Assembly: GCF_014212135.1 (NCBI RefSeq)
Contig: NZ_JACJVQ010000021.1
Coordinates: 62,001-126,000 of the forward strand
DNA from: Cohnella thailandensis
GTDB taxonomy: Bacteria; Bacillota; Bacilli; Paenibacillales; Paenibacillaceae
Length of the DNA: 64,000 nucleotides
Reading direction: 5' to 3'
Part shown: positions 43,940-51,823 of the stretch, piece after piece
Position numbering within the stretch: position 1 is the first letter of the stretch
Layout: each line of letters starts with the position of its first letter
The notes under the pieces: model-generated
Databases searched by the model: none
Seen by the model: only the letters and a program-made list of their open reading frames with translations
Told to the model about the DNA's origin: nothing
Translations under genes and position numbers: made by a program

Positions 43940-45277
43940 TTATGGTTTCTCTCCGGCTACGGCTTCATTGACTTTGGCAATGAACTGTTCGGGCTTGATG
44001 ACGCCGGCAAACAATTCATCCATGGAGCGGTTGAATACTTCGGTGGACTTGGCGCCTGGAAGTTTGGACTTCGTAAACGGCAGGACGTTAAAAGGAGCCG
44101 TGAATTCAAAGACTTTGGCCGCGAACGGATCTAAAGTATCGAGATTCGCTTCTAACGTCTTGGCCGGCATCATGCCCGTGCCCGCAAATGCGGCAAACAT
44201 CTCATCGGAAAGCAAGGAATCGGCGAAGGCAACGATCGCCGCCTTTTTATCCGGATCTTCGAACGATTTTTTGTTGATGACAAGACTCATGGTGTAGCCG
44301 CCAATCGTATACGTTGCAGGGTCTTTCTCCGCTCCGTCCATTCGGATCATCGGAATCAATTCCGATTTGGCGGTGATGTCTTTGTTTAACATGCTTAACG
44401 TCCACGGCAAGGTGAACAGCATGGCTGCCTTGCCTTCGTTATAAGGCACGACGGATGGCGCCCAGTCTCCGCTCGCTACCGTATCGTCCGGGAACGCCTT
44501 AAGCGCTTTCATCTCACTGATGATTTCTGCCGCTTTCGTAAAGGCTTCGGTATCGAACTTGTACTCCGTGCTCAGCTTCTCCCCGTCCTCTACCCCGCCG
44601 GCGAATTGCGTTGCGATCGCGGAGAAGAACCAATGGCCGGGGTTGGAGCCCTTGCTTCCCATCGACAGCGGAATGATCCCGTTCTCGCGGAGCTTCTTCG
44701 AGACTTCCTTGAATTCCTCATAGGTGGTCGGCGGCTGCAATTGGTATTTATCGAAAATTTCTTTGTTGTACATCAAGAACGATTTGGAGGTTTCGATCGG
44801 GATGAGATAGGCCTCGCCATCAATGGCCGTATCGCTCCACGCCCCATCCGACCACTGCTCTTTCTTGACCGACTGGCTGGCCGCGAAGTAGTCTGCCATA
44901 TTCAGAGCCACGTCTCCATCGACAAGCGGACGCATATAGGATTCTCCCGCCCAATACAAGAAGACGTCCGGCGTATTGCCGCTTGCCATGTCTACTTTCA
45001 GTTTGGTCTTCAGTTCATCGCCCGGCGAGAATTCGTCGACCAGATTGATCTCCGGATGCGCTGCCCGGAAGGCTTCCAGCTTCTCTTTGAATACGCCCGT
45101 TTTGCCGTCTGTCCCGCCCCAAGTGTGGGCAAACCGAATTTTTACGCTTTTGGTTGAACCTTCGGACGCACCGCTAGAAGCGCTTTCATTTTTCTGACCG
45201 TTACCTCCGCACCCCGACAAAATAAACCCAAAAGCGAAAATCAAGATGAATGCGGCTTGAATCTTCTTAGTAACCAT
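43940..45277 (-). CDS. ABC transporter extracellular solute-binding lipoprotein (importer 3)
   Basis: A 445-residue lipoprotein with a signal peptide ending LSGC near residue 23 and a family 1 sugar-binding fold (VFLYWAGESYM, AMLFTLPWTLSM). It is the first gene of the ten-gene operon and brings in the substrate, presumably a sugar-acid glycoside or sugar acid. GGGGAGG precedes the ATG. A 19-bp operator lies 110 bases upstream. Confidence 0.92.
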   Translation of the reverse strand: MVTKKIQAAFILIFAFGFILSGCGGNGQKNESASSGASEGSTKSVKIRFAHTWGGTDGKTGVFKEKLEAFRAAHPEINLVDEFSPGDELKTKLKVDMASGNTPDVFLYWAGESYMRPLVDGDVALNMADYFAASQSVKKEQWSDGAWSDTAIDGEAYLIPIETSKSFLMYNKEIFDKYQLQPPTTYEEFKEVSKKLRENGIIPLSMGSKGSNPGHWFFSAIATQFAGGVEDGEKLSTEYKFDTEAFTKAAEIISEMKALKAFPDDTVASGDWAPSVVPYNEGKAAMLFTLPWTLSMLNKDITAKSELIPMIRMDGAEKDPATYTIGGYTMSLVINKKSFEDPDKKAAIVAFADSLLSDEMFAAFAGTGMMPAKTLEANLDTLDPFAAKVFEFTAPFNVLPFTKSKLPGAKSTEVFNRSMDELFAGVIKPEQFIAKVNEAVAGEKP

Positions 45278-45387
45278 CTTTCTTGGCCTCCCCTGATCAT
45301 GATTATTGAAAGCATAGGAATGCGATCAACTGTCGTTGGCGGCGCTTGCCCGCGCCGTTGGGCTACAGCTCTATACGACTTTGGTAT

Positions 45388-45415
45388 TCCGTACACCGTA
45401 TACGAAGAAAGTCAA
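45388..45415 (-). promoter_or_regulatory. Promoter and operator of the sugar-acid operon
   Basis: Operator TCCGTACACCGTATACGAA (45388-45406), 18 of 19 bases identical to the inverted copy at 46178. On the minus strand a TTGACT -35 (45410-45415) abuts it, so the operator occupies the spacer and -10 region, a repressing position. Confidence 0.6.
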
Positions 45416-45500
45416 AAAGAAAACCGTCAGTCCTCGTCGTTTTTCCAGATACTCTAGCTGTTGTTCATAAGGCGGTCATTGGATAACGAGGTGGCGACAG

Positions 45501-46145
45501 TTAATTGGCAATGGATTTCATGGCTTCGATGGATTTGCGAATATGCGCGATAGCCGCGCGTTCCGCTTCGTCCTCCGACCTATTCTTAAGTGCTTGGATA
45601 ATATTCAAGTGATCGACAATCGTTTCTTGAGGCGGACGTGTTAGGCCTTTTAAATACGTGATGCCCAAGACTTGAAACTGATCGAGAATGCCGGATAACA
45701 TCTCGCTCTTGGCGTGCTTGGAAATCCGATTGTGGAATTCCCTGTCGGCTTCGCGATAGGCTGACCAGTCCTCGTCCGTAATTTCGGCCATGGCTTTCTT
45801 GAATAATTCCTCCAGGCCACGGATGTCCGCATCCGTCATGTATCGTACGCATAAGCGGCTGGCTAACCCTTCCAGTACGGCGCGGATCTCAAACGCCGCG
45901 ATGATTTCTTCCTGGGTATGCTGCTTGACGAACGTTCCCCGTCCGTTGTTCTCGATAAGACGTTCCTGAATCAGTTGCGAGATGGCCCGGCGAAGCGGCG
46001 TTCTGCTTACGCCCAGAAGATTGGCGAGAGTATCTTGGACAATCTTCTCTCCCTGCTTCAGCTGTCCGTCGAGAATCATTTTTTTTAAAGTCTTATAGGT
46101 AAGCTGGTCAAGATCTTCATGCTCGATCTTACTAATGGAGCTCAA
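45501..46145 (-). CDS. GntR-family (FadR/FCD subfamily) transcriptional regulator
   Basis: A 214-residue regulator. The N-terminal winged helix reads TLANLLGVSRTPLRRAISQL (about 38-57) and NNGRGTFV; residues about 80-205 form the helical FCD effector domain, which commonly binds small organic or sugar acids. I chose the TTG at 46145: GAGAGGAAGG lies eight bases upstream, whereas the ATG at 46175 has none and directly abuts the operator. It is adjacent to and probably represses the ten-gene operon; matching operators stand at both promoters. Confidence 0.9.
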   Translation of the reverse strand: MSSISKIEHEDLDQLTYKTLKKMILDGQLKQGEKIVQDTLANLLGVSRTPLRRAISQLIQERLIENNGRGTFVKQHTQEEIIAAFEIRAVLEGLASRLCVRYMTDADIRGLEELFKKAMAEITDEDWSAYREADREFHNRISKHAKSEMLSGILDQFQVLGITYLKGLTRPPQETIVDHLNIIQALKNRSEDEAERAAIAHIRKSIEAMKSIAN

Positions 46146-46177
46146 GGGGTCATCCTTCCTCTCGTGTTGCACCATTC

Positions 46178-46196
46178 TTCGTATACGGTGTACGAA
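46178..46196. promoter_or_regulatory. Operator of the GntR/FCD regulator at its own promoter
   Basis: Read on the minus strand TTCGTACACCGTATACGAA, an imperfect palindrome (three off positions). It begins 10 bases after the -10 of the regulator gene, covering the transcription start. Confidence 0.6.
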
Positions 46197-46205
46197 TCTG
46201 TATTT

Positions 46206-46234
46206 ATCATACTCACGCTTCGAAAAAAATGCAA
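46206..46234 (-). promoter_or_regulatory. Promoter of the GntR/FCD regulator gene
   Basis: TTGCAT (46229-46234) and TATGAT (46206-46211) on the minus strand, 17 bp apart. A cre-like sequence (TGCAAGCGCTATTT, 46230-46243, two mismatches) overlaps the -35. The remaining sequence 46244-46383 holds nothing I can support. Confidence 0.5.
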
Positions 46235-46383
46235 GCGCTATTTTATTATATCAACGATTGAACCCCCGGTATCCTGTTTCCACCGAGCCATGCCTATCTT
46301 TGCGACAAAAGCACGGCTCCAGATATTTAAATCGGATGACGTGCCATCATTTGAGTCGTCTCGGATTCCCTTTCGTTTCCAAC

Positions 46384-46428
46384 AAAAAAAAAGACCAGTA
46401 ATGGCAAGGCTAACAGCCAATACTGGTC
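46384..46428 (-). terminator. Terminator of the NatAB-like operon
   Basis: A 13-bp stem (GACCAGTAATGGC with GCCAATACTGGTC, one mismatch) followed on the minus strand by nine T, about 27 bases after the stop codon at 46455. Confidence 0.85.
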
Positions 46429-46454
46429 CCGCATGGTTACGAGGTTTTTTATTC

Positions 46455-47738
46455 TCACACCTTATAAGCCTTCATGGCCTTCCTAAGCTCCGCGATCGAC
46501 GGACGCTTGCCGTACAGGAGCACGCCGGTCCGGTAGATCTTCGCCGCGAGCCAGCCGATGGCGAGGATGCTGGCGAGCAGGATGCCGACGGACAGCGCGA
46601 TCTCCCACCAGGCGGGATCGGCGAGGCCGATGCGCAGGAACAACAGGAACGGAGAGAAGAACGGAATATAAGAGCAGATGGTGATAAAGCTGCTCTCCGG
46701 GCTGTTCATGCCGAAGATCGCGATGTAGAAGCCGGCGAGCGTGATCATCGTGATCGGCATGACCGCTTGGCCGAGATCCTCCGTACGGCTCACGATGGAG
46801 CCGATGGCCGCGAACAGCATCGCGTACAGGAAGAACCCTGCCAGATAGAGCAAGACCGCGAAGATCAGCATGAGCGGATCCACGTTGCCGAAGTCGATGC
46901 CGAGCGAAGCGAAGCTGTCCTTGTTATGAGGAAGCGACAGGTTGCCGACGGTTACCGCGACGAACACGATAAGCTGGAGAACCGCGACGACGAACGTGCC
47001 GAGCACCCTCCCGAACAGCTGCTGCAACGGCGCCACGCTCGTTACGAGAATCTCCATGACGCGCGAGCTTTTCTCCGAGGTGATCTCGGAAGCGATCATC
47101 TGCCCGGAGACCATAACGGACATGAATAGCAGGATGAGAATGACGTACGTAAGCAGAAGCGCCGTATCCTTCTCCTCCTGCGTCTTGCCGCTGCCGTCCA
47201 GCTCGTCCAAGCGGATGGAATCGAACGCGACCGGCTCCGACAGCTTCGCGAGCTGCTCCTGCGTCAGGTTGGCGTCCTTGACGGCGGCGTCGGTCTTAAC
47301 CGTCTGAAGCGCCGCTTGAAGCTGTTGGGAAGCGTCCTCCGACAGCGTCTTCTTGGACAGGTACGTGACGCTCGGGAAGCTGCCGCCTTGCGCCGATTCG
47401 AATTCCAGGTACCCCTTGATCGTTTTATCCTCGATCGCTTGCTTCATCGCCTCGGAGCGCTCGGTTTCCCCTTTGGGCGTCTCCACGGGAACGAGCTCGA
47501 TCTTCGGTTCCGGAAGCGAAGCCAGGACGCCGGAGAGAGCCGTCATGACCTCCGCCTGCTCCCCTTGGGCGTAGCCTACCTTAACCGCGCCGCCTCCCTT
47601 GGCCATCTTGTCGATCAGATAAGGAAGATTCGAGCCGACGACCAGAAGCAAGGAGATCAGAATCGTCATGGTCAGGAACGACTTCCCGCGAAGCTTGGTT
47701 CTCATCGTAAAAGCCGTCACGGTCCATAAGTTATTCAT
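46455..47738 (-). CDS. ABC-2 type transporter permease (NatB/YhaP-like)
   Basis: A 427-residue membrane subunit. One membrane helix at about 20-42, a large extracytoplasmic domain to about 175, then five helices. It works with the ATPase encoded just upstream, in Na+ or peptide/antibiotic efflux in characterised relatives. The ATG at 47738 overlaps the last codons of the ATPase gene and has AGGTG seven bases upstream; the GTG at 47747 is less likely. Confidence 0.88.
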   Translation of the reverse strand: MNNLWTVTAFTMRTKLRGKSFLTMTILISLLLVVGSNLPYLIDKMAKGGGAVKVGYAQGEQAEVMTALSGVLASLPEPKIELVPVETPKGETERSEAMKQAIEDKTIKGYLEFESAQGGSFPSVTYLSKKTLSEDASQQLQAALQTVKTDAAVKDANLTQEQLAKLSEPVAFDSIRLDELDGSGKTQEEKDTALLLTYVILILLFMSVMVSGQMIASEITSEKSSRVMEILVTSVAPLQQLFGRVLGTFVVAVLQLIVFVAVTVGNLSLPHNKDSFASLGIDFGNVDPLMLIFAVLLYLAGFFLYAMLFAAIGSIVSRTEDLGQAVMPITMITLAGFYIAIFGMNSPESSFITICSYIPFFSPFLLFLRIGLADPAWWEIALSVGILLASILAIGWLAAKIYRTGVLLYGKRPSIAELRKAMKAYKV

Positions 47739-48633
47739 GGCGTTCACCTACCGTTCGGATAAAAATCTCGTTCAGGCTCGGTTCCATGAGCTCGAAACGG
47801 CGAATCGGTCCTTGCGCCAGCGCATGCTGCAGAATGTTCTGGGCAACCTCCGGCTTGCTGATCTTCATCTCGTATCCATGCTCGTGCTTGACAAGCGAGG
47901 ATACTCCCGGAAGCTTGTCCAGGCCTTCGACCGGATGCTCGGCGGACAGCATGACCCGCTCCATCGGGAATTTCTTCTTGATCTCCTTCACGGGACCTTG
48001 AAGGACGGGACGGGATTTGTGCATGATCGTAATGTTCCGGCACAGCTCTTCCACGTGCTCCATCCGGTGGGTCGAGAACAGGATGCTCGTCCCCCCGTCC
48101 CTGAGCTCCTTCACGGTAGATTTAAGCAGCTCCACGTTGACCGGGTCCAACCCGCTGAACGCTTCGTCCAATACGAGAATCTTGGGGCTATGAATAACGG
48201 CCGCGATGAATTGAACCTTCTGCTGGTTCCCCTTCGACAGCTCTTCCATCTTCTTGTCGTAGTGCTCGGGAATATCGAAACGATCCAACCAGTATTTAAG
48301 GCTGCGATCGGCGTCCTTGCGGGACATCCCGCGCAGCTGGCCGAGGTAGACGACCTGCTCGCTCACCTTGATCTTCGGGTACATGCCGCGTTCCTCCGGC
48401 AAGTACCCCATCAAGGGGAGCAGCTCCTTGCTGTATGGCTTGCCCAAATACGTGATTTCCCCCGCATCCGGCATGATTAACCCGAGTACCATTCTCATGG
48501 TCGTGGTCTTGCCCGCTCCGTTGGCGCCGAGCAAGCCGTAGATCTCCCCTTCGCCGACTTCGAGGCGCAGGCCGTTCACGGCCGTACGATCGCCGAAATG
48601 CTTGACGACTTGGTTCACGACTAACCGATTCAT
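47731..48633 (-). CDS. ABC transporter ATP-binding protein (NatA/YhaQ-like)
   Basis: A 300-residue ATPase with Walker A GANGAGKT (about 37-44), signature LSKGNQQ, Walker B ILVLDEAFSGLD and switch His in FSTHR, plus the C-terminal regulatory tail common in ABC-2 ATPases. AAGGAGGAG precedes the ATG. It is coupled by overlap to the permease at 46455-47738, and divergent from the germination operon. Confidence 0.92.
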   Translation of the reverse strand: MNRLVVNQVVKHFGDRTAVNGLRLEVGEGEIYGLLGANGAGKTTTMRMVLGLIMPDAGEITYLGKPYSKELLPLMGYLPEERGMYPKIKVSEQVVYLGQLRGMSRKDADRSLKYWLDRFDIPEHYDKKMEELSKGNQQKVQFIAAVIHSPKILVLDEAFSGLDPVNVELLKSTVKELRDGGTSILFSTHRMEHVEELCRNITIMHKSRPVLQGPVKEIKKKFPMERVMLSAEHPVEGLDKLPGVSSLVKHEHGYEMKISKPEVAQNILQHALAQGPIRRFELMEPSLNEIFIRTVGERHE

Positions 48634-48727
48634 GCTTCTCCTCCTTTAAGCTAGTGACGCATCCTTTCCATCATAACCCAACTTCACTGGCCGCGAAGTA
48701 AAGTTTAGTTAAAAAATCCCCCTTCGC

Positions 48728-48757
48728 TCATATTACACCCCTTATACGACCATATTA
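48728..48757 (+). promoter_or_regulatory. Candidate sigma-G promoter of the germinant-receptor operon
   Basis: TCATA and CATATTA are 18 bp apart, close to the forespore sigma-G pattern (GHATR, then CATWHTA). It ends about 50 bases before the GerA-type start codon. The assignment rests on pattern and on the known forespore expression of these operons. Confidence 0.4.
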
Positions 48758-48808
48758 AGAAATGGTTTCCATTCTTTGGGGCGTTTCTCGCGAAGGAGGG
48801 AATATGGC

Positions 48809-50329
48809 ATGACTGCCGCTTCCGGCACCGATCCCGCAACAGACAATCAGCCGATCAAAGGAACGCTGCAAGACCAGCTCAAGTTCATCCGAACGACTCT
48901 GGGCGACAGCTCCGATCTGATCGTTCGCGAGATGATCCTATCGACCGGCGCGCGCTGCGCCGTCGCTTATATTGAAGGCATTACCGACTCCTTGCTCCTT
49001 TATCACACCGTCATCTCCGCGTTGTTGGACCTGCCGAACGCCGACAGCGCCGGAGAACTCTCCAAGCTGGAGCCGGAGCCGTTCGTCCGTTACCTGTCCG
49101 ATCGCGTCCTCGCCGCCGGAGATGTCCGCCCGCTCGATGATTGGAATACCCTCTTCTTCTATCTCCTGTCCGGCAATGCGATCCTCTTGGTCGACGGAAG
49201 CCCGACGGCCCTGCGGATCGGAGTGATCGGATTCGAAGAACGGGCCGTCTCCGAGCCGGTATCCCAATCCGTCACGCGCGGCTCGATGGATGCGTTCAAC
49301 GAAAATATCGAGACCGGCATGTCGCTGCTAAGACGCAAGATAAGGGATACTCGCCTCCGCTTCGATAGGCTCCAAGTCGGCCGAGTCACCAAAACGGCCC
49401 TGGCCGTCGTCTATCTGAAGGGAATCGCGAAGGACGAAATCGTGGCCGAGGTTCATCGTCGGCTGGCCGAGATCGACATCGACGGAATCCTGGAGGGAGG
49501 CTACGTCGAAGAACTCATTCAGGATCGGACCTATACCCCTTTTCCGACCGTGTTCAATTCCGAACGGCCGGACACGATCGCGGGCGGCATTCTCGAAGGC
49601 AAGGTCGCCATTCTGGTGAACGGCACTCCCTTCGTCCTCCTGGTCCCGGCCCTGTTCGTCGAATTCTTCCAGGCCGCCGAGGACTATTCGCAGCGCTTCG
49701 ACATCAGCACGCTGATTCGGTTCATCCGGTATTTGTCCTTCTTCATAACGACGCTAGCGCCCGCCCTATACGTAGCCATCTCGACCTTCCATCAGGAGAT
49801 GCTGCCGACCAACCTCCTGATCAACCTGGCCGCGCAGCGGGAGGGAGTCCCCTTCCCCGCCGTCATCGAGGCGATGGCCATGGAGGTCACCTACGAGATT
49901 CTGCGGGAGGCCGGGATCCGCATGCCGCGAACGGTCGGCCAAGCCGTCTCCATCGTCGGAACTCTCGTCATCGGACAGGCCGCCGTGCAAGCCGGGATCG
50001 TCTCCGCGGCAATGGTTATCATCGTCTCCATTACCGCGATCGCCAGCTATGTCATTCCGGCGGGAAGCATGTCCATGTCCGCGAGAATGCTCCGGTTCCT
50101 CTTTATGATCCTGGCGGCCTCCTTCGGTTTGCTCGGCGTCGTCATCGGGCTGATCGGGCTCGCTCTTCATCTGAGCGGCTTGCGTTCTTTCGGCGTTCCG
50201 TATATGTCCCCGTTGTCTCCGATCATCCTGTCGGATCAGAAGGATACCCTGTTTCGAGCCCCATGGTCCTTGATGAAGCTCCGTCCGCGCTTGGTCGCCA
50301 GCGACAACAACCAGAGAAGGGAGACATGA
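48809..50329 (+). CDS. Spore germinant receptor A subunit (GerAA/GerKA family)
   Basis: A 506-residue inner-membrane protein of the spore. A soluble N-terminal half is followed by several membrane helices from about residue 280. Conserved family stretches are FHQEMLPTNL, QREGVPFPA, EILREAGIRMPR and GQAAVQAGIVS. It forms the nutrient-sensing receptor with the B and C subunits downstream and triggers germination. GGAGGG lies eight bases before the ATG at 48809. The operon order here is A, C, small membrane protein, B. Confidence 0.93.
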   Translation: MTAASGTDPATDNQPIKGTLQDQLKFIRTTLGDSSDLIVREMILSTGARCAVAYIEGITDSLLLYHTVISALLDLPNADSAGELSKLEPEPFVRYLSDRVLAAGDVRPLDDWNTLFFYLLSGNAILLVDGSPTALRIGVIGFEERAVSEPVSQSVTRGSMDAFNENIETGMSLLRRKIRDTRLRFDRLQVGRVTKTALAVVYLKGIAKDEIVAEVHRRLAEIDIDGILEGGYVEELIQDRTYTPFPTVFNSERPDTIAGGILEGKVAILVNGTPFVLLVPALFVEFFQAAEDYSQRFDISTLIRFIRYLSFFITTLAPALYVAISTFHQEMLPTNLLINLAAQREGVPFPAVIEAMAMEVTYEILREAGIRMPRTVGQAVSIVGTLVIGQAAVQAGIVSAAMVIIVSITAIASYVIPAGSMSMSARMLRFLFMILAASFGLLGVVIGLIGLALHLSGLRSFGVPYMSPLSPIILSDQKDTLFRAPWSLMKLRPRLVASDNNQRRET

Positions 50330-50335
50330 GCCATC

Positions 50336-51574
50336 GTGACGATCGCCGGGCTTCTATCCCTTTCCCCCGTTCGGTTAATAAGACAGCTGGGGCTTCTGGC
50401 CCTATGCCTGGCGCTGCTATTGTCCCTAACGGGCTGCTGGAATCGAAGGGAGCTCGACACTCTGGGAATCGTGCTTGGGCTCGGGATCGACAAGACGGAG
50501 TCGTCGTACCGGGTATCCGTGCAGGTCGTCGACCCCGGCCAAGTCTCCGTGTCGCGCCCGGCTTCTCCCGGTCATTCGCCGGTGGTGCTTTTCCGCAGCG
50601 AGGCCGATACGCTCTTCGAAGCGCTGCGCAAAATGACGGAGGTGAGCCCGCGCAAAATCTACATTTCCCATATCCGGGTTCTCATCCTCGGAGAAGCGCT
50701 GGCTCGGGAGGGGGTGGGCAAGGCGCTGGATTTCCTGTCGCGGGACTCGGAGATGCGGACCGATTTCTTTCTATTCGTCGCCAAGCACGCGACGGCCGAG
50801 AGCATTTTGAAGGTGTTCACCCCCCTCTCGAATATCCCGGCTTACAAAATGTACGATGCCCTGCTCACCTCCTCTCGAGCTTGGGCTCCCTCCGCGACGG
50901 TTACGCTGGACCGCTTTATCGACGAAATCGTAGGCACGGGCATCGATCCCGTTCTGACCTCCATCGAAGTCGTCGGCGACCAGAAGGAAGGAGAGAACCC
51001 GCGGAACGTCAGCCGGATCTCCGCCGACACCTTTATCCGGACGAACGGGCTTGCGGTTTTCCGCAAAGATAGGCTTGTCGGCTATCTCAACGAGGAGGAG
51101 AGCATCGGCTACAACTATATCCGGGACCGGGTTCGGAGCACGGTGACATCCATCCCCTGCGAATCGGAAGGACGAATCGCGTTCGAGAACGTTCATTCCA
51201 AGACGAAGGTGAAGTCCAAGCTCCTAGACGGAGAGCCCGTCATCGAAGTAAAGATGAACAGCCAGGTCAACCTCGGAGAGGTCCTCTGCAAGTACCCGAC
51301 CTCCGTGCCGGCCAACATCAAGAAACTGGAGCGGTCTCTGGAGAAGCATAGAATCGAGCTGATGGAATCTGCCGTAAAGAGAGCGCGAGAGTACCGCGTC
51401 GACATCTTCGGATTCGGTCATGTTTTTTATCACGAACATCCGGGTTATTGGAAAAAAATCCAAAAGGATTGGGATCGGCGCTTTCAGACTCTTCAAATCG
51501 ACTATAAGGCCGACATTCAGATTCTGAAGGTCGGAACGGTCTTCGATCCGTTCTATAAAGACGTTAAGGAGTGA
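50336..51574 (+). CDS. Spore germinant receptor C subunit, lipoprotein (GerAC/GerKC family)
   Basis: A 412-residue lipoprotein; the signal peptide ends LTGC near residue 34 and is followed by WNRRELDTLG, the typical mature N-terminus of GerC proteins. The rest shows the three-domain GerAC layout, ending in a region around SAVKRAREYRVDIFGFGHV. It is anchored to the outer face of the spore inner membrane. The GTG at 50336 is six bases past the A-subunit stop codon. Confidence 0.93.
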   Translation: MTIAGLLSLSPVRLIRQLGLLALCLALLLSLTGCWNRRELDTLGIVLGLGIDKTESSYRVSVQVVDPGQVSVSRPASPGHSPVVLFRSEADTLFEALRKMTEVSPRKIYISHIRVLILGEALAREGVGKALDFLSRDSEMRTDFFLFVAKHATAESILKVFTPLSNIPAYKMYDALLTSSRAWAPSATVTLDRFIDEIVGTGIDPVLTSIEVVGDQKEGENPRNVSRISADTFIRTNGLAVFRKDRLVGYLNEEESIGYNYIRDRVRSTVTSIPCESEGRIAFENVHSKTKVKSKLLDGEPVIEVKMNSQVNLGEVLCKYPTSVPANIKKLERSLEKHRIELMESAVKRAREYRVDIFGFGHVFYHEHPGYWKKIQKDWDRRFQTLQIDYKADIQILKVGTVFDPFYKDVKE

Positions 51575-51580
51575 CAAACC

Positions 51581-51823
51581 ATGATCGGGTTCTTGGTCAT
51601 CCTGCTCATTGCGGGCGTTATGATCTTCCTGACGCTGCCAGCCATGCTTCGCAGGAGAGAGCTTCGCGACGCCGCGGTATATTCCCTCCTGACGCTTGGA
51701 GGCATTGTCTTCAGCACCTTCGCGGCCCTTCTCCTTCCTTTTCCGTCTCCACTTCGCCTTGTCGTCGCCGCGTACAAGCCCTTTGCCGATTGGCTGTTCT
51801 CCGCAATGGGGTGGAAAGGATGA
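51581..51823 (+). CDS. Small two-helix membrane protein inside the germinant-receptor operon
   Basis: An 80-residue protein with helices at about 2-23 and 34-54, a basic loop between them (RRREL) and a short amphipathic C-terminus. AAGGAG lies nine bases before the ATG; the stop overlaps the B-subunit ATG (ATGA), so it is translationally coupled. Small two-helix D-type proteins occur in some Bacillus germinant-receptor operons, and this may be such a modulator; similarity to them was not tested. Confidence 0.8.
   Translation: MIGFLVILLIAGVMIFLTLPAMLRRRELRDAAVYSLLTLGGIVFSTFAALLLPFPSPLRLVVAAYKPFADWLFSAMGWKG

Noticed and set aside
45501..46175. The ATG at 46175 as start of the GntR regulator
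   Set aside because: It has no ribosome binding site and directly abuts the operator; the TTG at 46145 has a strong one.
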